NCBI GenBank assembly: GCA_035254305.1
Contig: DATFAS010000265.1
Span: 1-8,996 of the forward strand
From: DATFAS01 sp035254305
GTDB lineage: Bacteria > Bacillota > Bacilli > Aneurinibacillales > RAOX-1
Direction: 5' to 3'
Length of the DNA: 8,996 bases
Every line of letters begins with the position of its first letter. The first letter of the stretch is position 1. The notes beneath the pieces were generated by a model. It searched no databases. It was given only the letters and a program-made list of their open reading frames with translations, and had not been told where the DNA came from. A program made the translations under genes and the position numbers. This document shows, piece by piece, positions 6,229 through 8,996 of this stretch.

Positions 6229-6259
6229 AAAAAAAGGAAGCCCAAAAATTGAGCTTTCC
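6229..6259 (-). terminator. Terminator of the 583-residue stalk-domain gene
   Basis: On the minus strand GGAAAGCTC (6251-6259) pairs with GGGCTTCC (6236-6243) with one bulged A and one G-T pair, followed by seven T residues. It lies 16 bases after the stop codon. Confidence 0.8.
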
Positions 6260-6274
6260 CTCTGAAAGATTTAT

Positions 6275-8026
6275 TTATTTTCGATTATCAAGCGGATAAA
6301 CTAAAATATCAAATGGCAATGAGGATCCAGATGGAGGAACGACTTGTAGTTTCACACTGTCTTCAGATCCATCCGTTCTGCCAATGAGATATCCTTGGAA
6401 AGCAAATACGACACCTGACTCTGGCAAAGGAAGAATCGTGTTGTTAAACAACACAGTTCCTTTAAATGCTCCACCTCTTGGAACAAGGGCAAAGGCTGCT
6501 TTTCCTGGCTTTTTAAACTCGATATTATAGAATACACCATAGTTGCCTTCATTTTCGGCATTCTCTCCGGTAACCCCGTCATGACCCTTCACCCATGACT
6601 TGGAAGCAGGATCACCAATAATAACTCGGCCTGGCTTTCCTTGCAGCTTAGAAGCGTCTACTTCCCAATCAATACTAGCAGCATCAAAGGTTCCACGAAC
6701 ATTCCCGCCCTTAGGAAGATTCTTCAGTGATTTAAAATTAAGCGGATCTACTCCCGGGTCATTGGCTATAAACGAAACCTGAGCCTCTCCATCCGTTTCA
6801 ATATCATACATAAAATTGGTTCCAAGTTCCGGGAACAAAGGACCCGAACGATAGTAGACTATGCTTTGGCCTGGAGCAATGACCTGTTCTTTTGATTCTT
6901 CTCCTTTAAGATACCAGTTAACAAGCGCTTGTTGCCCCTGTTGCTCTGGAAATTTAGATGGTGTGGCAAGACCCTCGTGTGTAGTTCGGAGTTTAATCGG
7001 CTGACTCGTTGGATTCGTTATCACAACCGAAAGCTGAGCCATCTTACCCGTATGGTTTTCGTGAGTCCCATATAATCTTGCTTTACCCTTCACCTTTTCC
7101 TGATAAAGAATCCCAAACTCTGTGAAGTTCTCCGGACTATCACTCAAGATAACCTTTCTTGAGGTATCCTGCCGCAGCTCTTTCTTATCCATTAGTGGAA
7201 AAGTGTTTAGCCGATCATGATTCAATGGAATTCGCTTCGGATCATCATCCATTGAACCAAAGTAAAACGGATATTCCTCCTCCGACGTCAATACATTATT
7301 CGAGATTTCAATCGTTTGGCTAAATGGCTCACTTACAGCGTCTTCTGTATCCTTAACCGATAATGTAATTTGCTTCTTACCTGGGGTGAAGAATGCATCC
7401 TGTCGCCCACTCCATGTGTTGTAATATCCCCATCCGTCAGGATCATAGCTGAGATCAATATATTCAATCGGTTCCCCTATTCGATAAACCTTCTTATCCG
7501 TTGTGAATTGTGCAATTGGTTTTGCATTCTGTTGCTTCTGTAATTCCTTCTTCGGTGAACCTATTACTATCGTAACCTGACTTGTGGCTGCATTATAATC
7601 AATTGGAACCTCCACAAGCTCTGACATCTTACGAGCAGATAATAATAAATTATTATTAACTAATGCTGCAATAGAATCAAAAGGGATCGTTTGATCATTG
7701 ATTAAAGCTTCGTTACTATCGGGCTTGAGTGTGACCTTTGCCTTATTGGTGGTAAAGGAGATCGTTCTAGTAGCCTCATCCCAATTCGGTTGAAAGCCAA
7801 GAAAATTTGATAGAAAACGAACTGGAACATAGAGTCTATCCTGAATAACGCTAGCTGGTGTTTCCAATGCGGTGATATTTCCATCTACCTTGGTTTCTTT
7901 TGTCTGCAAATTAAAGGTAACTGTATGGTTAGCATTCTCGGCTGCAAAAAGAGTCTCTGAGGGAACAATAGAGGATAGTAAGGTGGTCAATAGTACTGCT
8001 TTTGAAGTATATTTCAATAATTTCAC
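6275..8026 (-). CDS. Secreted stalk-domain (copper amine oxidase N-terminal-like) protein
   Basis: A 583-residue exported protein. A signal peptide (MKLLKYTSKAVLLTTLLSS..., cleavage near residues 28-30) leads into a copper amine oxidase N-terminal domain at about 35-156. Its hallmark DRLYVPVRFLSNFLGF is at 63-78, followed by WDEATRTISF and a second half (ALINDQTIPF...) typical of the fold. In Paenibacillaceae this domain is a widespread stalk or wall module; there is no amine oxidase catalytic domain, so no oxidase activity is implied. Residues about 170-241 look like a PKD-type beta sandwich (PIAQFTTDKK...GKKQITLSVKDTEDAVS). The rest (about 250-583) is beta-rich and unassigned. The start is GTG at 8024-8026, 12 bases after an AGGGG block, a somewhat long spacing; a stop lies just upstream and no other start is available. 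A good terminator follows. Confidence 0.9.
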   Translation of the reverse strand: MKLLKYTSKAVLLTTLLSSIVPSETLFAAENANHTVTFNLQTKETKVDGNITALETPASVIQDRLYVPVRFLSNFLGFQPNWDEATRTISFTTNKAKVTLKPDSNEALINDQTIPFDSIAALVNNNLLLSARKMSELVEVPIDYNAATSQVTIVIGSPKKELQKQQNAKPIAQFTTDKKVYRIGEPIEYIDLSYDPDGWGYYNTWSGRQDAFFTPGKKQITLSVKDTEDAVSEPFSQTIEISNNVLTSEEEYPFYFGSMDDDPKRIPLNHDRLNTFPLMDKKELRQDTSRKVILSDSPENFTEFGILYQEKVKGKARLYGTHENHTGKMAQLSVVITNPTSQPIKLRTTHEGLATPSKFPEQQGQQALVNWYLKGEESKEQVIAPGQSIVYYRSGPLFPELGTNFMYDIETDGEAQVSFIANDPGVDPLNFKSLKNLPKGGNVRGTFDAASIDWEVDASKLQGKPGRVIIGDPASKSWVKGHDGVTGENAENEGNYGVFYNIEFKKPGKAAFALVPRGGAFKGTVLFNNTILPLPESGVVFAFQGYLIGRTDGSEDSVKLQVVPPSGSSLPFDILVYPLDNRK

Positions 8027-8184
8027 TGGTTTATTACACCCCTATGAATAATAATCTATTAACCTTATTATATTAAACGATCTTACTATTTTGGTAAAGG
8101 GTTCCAAAGCCCTAATGAATTCTATAACGAGAGTTTGATAGAATATTGATAAACAAGATTTTTCTGAGATGGGGAGAGTGCTAT
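8027..8184. promoter_or_regulatory. Divergent intergenic region between the two stalk-domain genes
   Basis: This A/T-rich 158-base gap must carry the start signals of both genes. On the minus strand a perfect TATAAT lies at about 8067-8072 without a good -35. On the plus strand TAGAAT near 8139-8144 and TTGATA at 8135-8140 are only weak promoter-like matches. A shared regulator site is possible, but no clear operator is seen. Confidence 0.35.
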
Positions 8185-8996
8185 ATGAGAAAACTAATTC
8201 TATGTTCTTTGATTCTAGCTCTAGGGGCAACACCAGCTTATGCAAAAGGAAATTCACATTCCGGCAGTTCCTCAAATTCCGGTTCTAGCCATTCTAGTAG
8301 TTCATCGAATTCATCTTCTGACCATTCTAGTAGTTCGTCAGATTCGGGTTCTAATCATTCCAGCACTTCTACAACAACAACAGCCAACACTTCGAATACA
8401 GACCAAACAAACACTTCTACGACCACAGATCATTCAAATGAAAAAAAGCAAAAAGAGTTAGATAAACGCTTCGAAGATGCAGCTAATCTCCAATCAACAG
8501 AATTAAAAAATTACGCAGATGAACTAAAGAAAAGTTTAAGTTCAGACCAACAAACAACTCCTGAGCAAAGTAAATACTATAGCAAGCTATCAGAAATGTA
8601 TGATAAATCCGGAGATCTCTCAAGTGCCATACAAACAAAGGAACAAGAAATACAGACAAATTATACGAATTTAGATAGTGTGAAAAAACTAGGTGAGCTT
8701 TATTCTAAAGCCGGAAACACAGATGTAAAAACACTCATTAATGGGCATCAATCCCACTTTGATACTCCACCTGTTATTAAAGATGGACATACACTCATTC
8801 CAATTCGTGGTGTTTCCGAATCTTTAAAGGCTGATGTGCAATGGGATTCAACTGCACAAACTATTACGATCAATAGAGATGGCACCACAATTGTTCTAAC
8901 CGTAGGCAGTAATGTGGCAACAATCAATGGAGAATCCGTCACCTTGGATGCACCAAGTTCTATTATGAATGGCCGTGCATTTGTTCCATTACGGTT
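8185..8996 (+). CDS. Secreted Ser/Thr-rich protein with TPR-like segment and stalk domain (3' end outside window)
   Basis: The frame is open to the right edge; 270 residues are visible. The ATG at 8185 follows GGGGAGAG (8171-8178). A signal peptide (MRKLILCSLILALGATPAYA, likely cleaved after residue 20) is followed by a low-complexity Ser/Thr/Asn/His tract (about 21-84) with an 11-residue repeat. Residues about 86-180 are helical, and SKLSEMYDKSGDLSSAI (133-149) and KKLGELYSKAGN have tetratricopeptide spacing. From about 185 on lies a copper amine oxidase N-terminal (stalk) domain: the pair GHTLIPIRGVSESL (201-214) and NGRAFVPLR (262-270), with WDSTAQTITI between. The domain is cut by the window. 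It should be a wall-associated surface protein. It is divergent from the other stalk-domain gene. The function of such proteins is largely unknown. Confidence 0.88.
   Translation, partial: MRKLILCSLILALGATPAYAKGNSHSGSSSNSGSSHSSSSSNSSSDHSSSSSDSGSNHSSTSTTTTANTSNTDQTNTSTTTDHSNEKKQKELDKRFEDAANLQSTELKNYADELKKSLSSDQQTTPEQSKYYSKLSEMYDKSGDLSSAIQTKEQEIQTNYTNLDSVKKLGELYSKAGNTDVKTLINGHQSHFDTPPVIKDGHTLIPIRGVSESLKADVQWDSTAQTITINRDGTTIVLTVGSNVATINGESVTLDAPSSIMNGRAFVPLR
8289..8370 (+). repeat. 33-base in-frame repeat in the Ser-rich tract
   Basis: CCATTCTAGTAGTTC occurs at 8289-8303 and again at 8322-8336, with a weaker third copy (TCATTCCAGCACTTC) from 8355. The constant 33-base step gives 11-residue units around (D/N)HSS.S. 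It lies in a secreted linker and could vary in copy number between strains. Confidence 0.6.

Noticed and set aside
8042..8275. Minus-strand frame of 77 codons across the divergent gap
   Set aside because: It overlaps the signal peptide of the plus-strand stalk-domain gene and the promoter region, and has no family-like content.
8240..8461. Plus-strand frame of 73 codons in the Ser-rich tract
   Set aside because: Its translation is a repetitive shadow of the low-complexity tract in the real frame, without a ribosome site.

Overview
The window looks like chromosomal DNA of a low-GC, endospore-forming Bacillota, most likely Paenibacillaceae or a relative such as Brevibacillus, Ammoniphilus or Aneurinibacillus. 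This is inferred from A/T-rich composition, strong purine-rich Shine-Dalgarno sites, GTG and TTG starts, a comFA-comFC pair, an SLH/NlpC-P60 cell-wall protein and two secreted proteins with the 'copper amine oxidase N-terminal' (stalk) domain typical of that family. No rRNA, tRNA, CRISPR array, transposase or phage gene was seen.

Layout: (a) 1-808: the 3' end of a helical, TPR-like protein gene cut by the window edge, then a stretch with a start-less open frame that may be gene debris. (b) 772-2838: two divergent genes, a secreted SLH-anchored NlpC/P60 peptidase (minus) and a cytoplasmic alpha/beta hydrolase (plus). (c) 2839-3587: a gene-poor zone with a hairpin terminator shared by convergent transcripts, a 59-codon two-helix membrane sORF, a degenerate 31-bp tandem repeat, and a 31-codon coiled-coil-like remnant ending in a good terminator. 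(d) 3588-6084, all minus: a 99-residue unknown protein with a near-consensus promoter, its terminator, then comFA and comFC overlapping by a few bases. (e) 6229-8996: two divergent genes for exported stalk-domain proteins, the second running off the right edge.

Functionally, comFA (DEAD-box-like ATPase) and comFC (zinc-finger phosphoribosyltransferase-like protein) belong to the DNA-uptake machinery. The SLH/NlpC protein and the two stalk-domain proteins are envelope proteins. comFB and the degS/degU genes found near comF in Bacillus subtilis are absent here, and the flagellar genes that often follow comFC are not directly downstream.

I found no clear new multi-gene system. The items most worth a second look are the small genes in the comFC-downstream zone, the start reassignment of comFC, and the divergent stalk-domain pair, whose second member combines a Ser/Thr-rich repeat, a TPR-like segment and a stalk domain.
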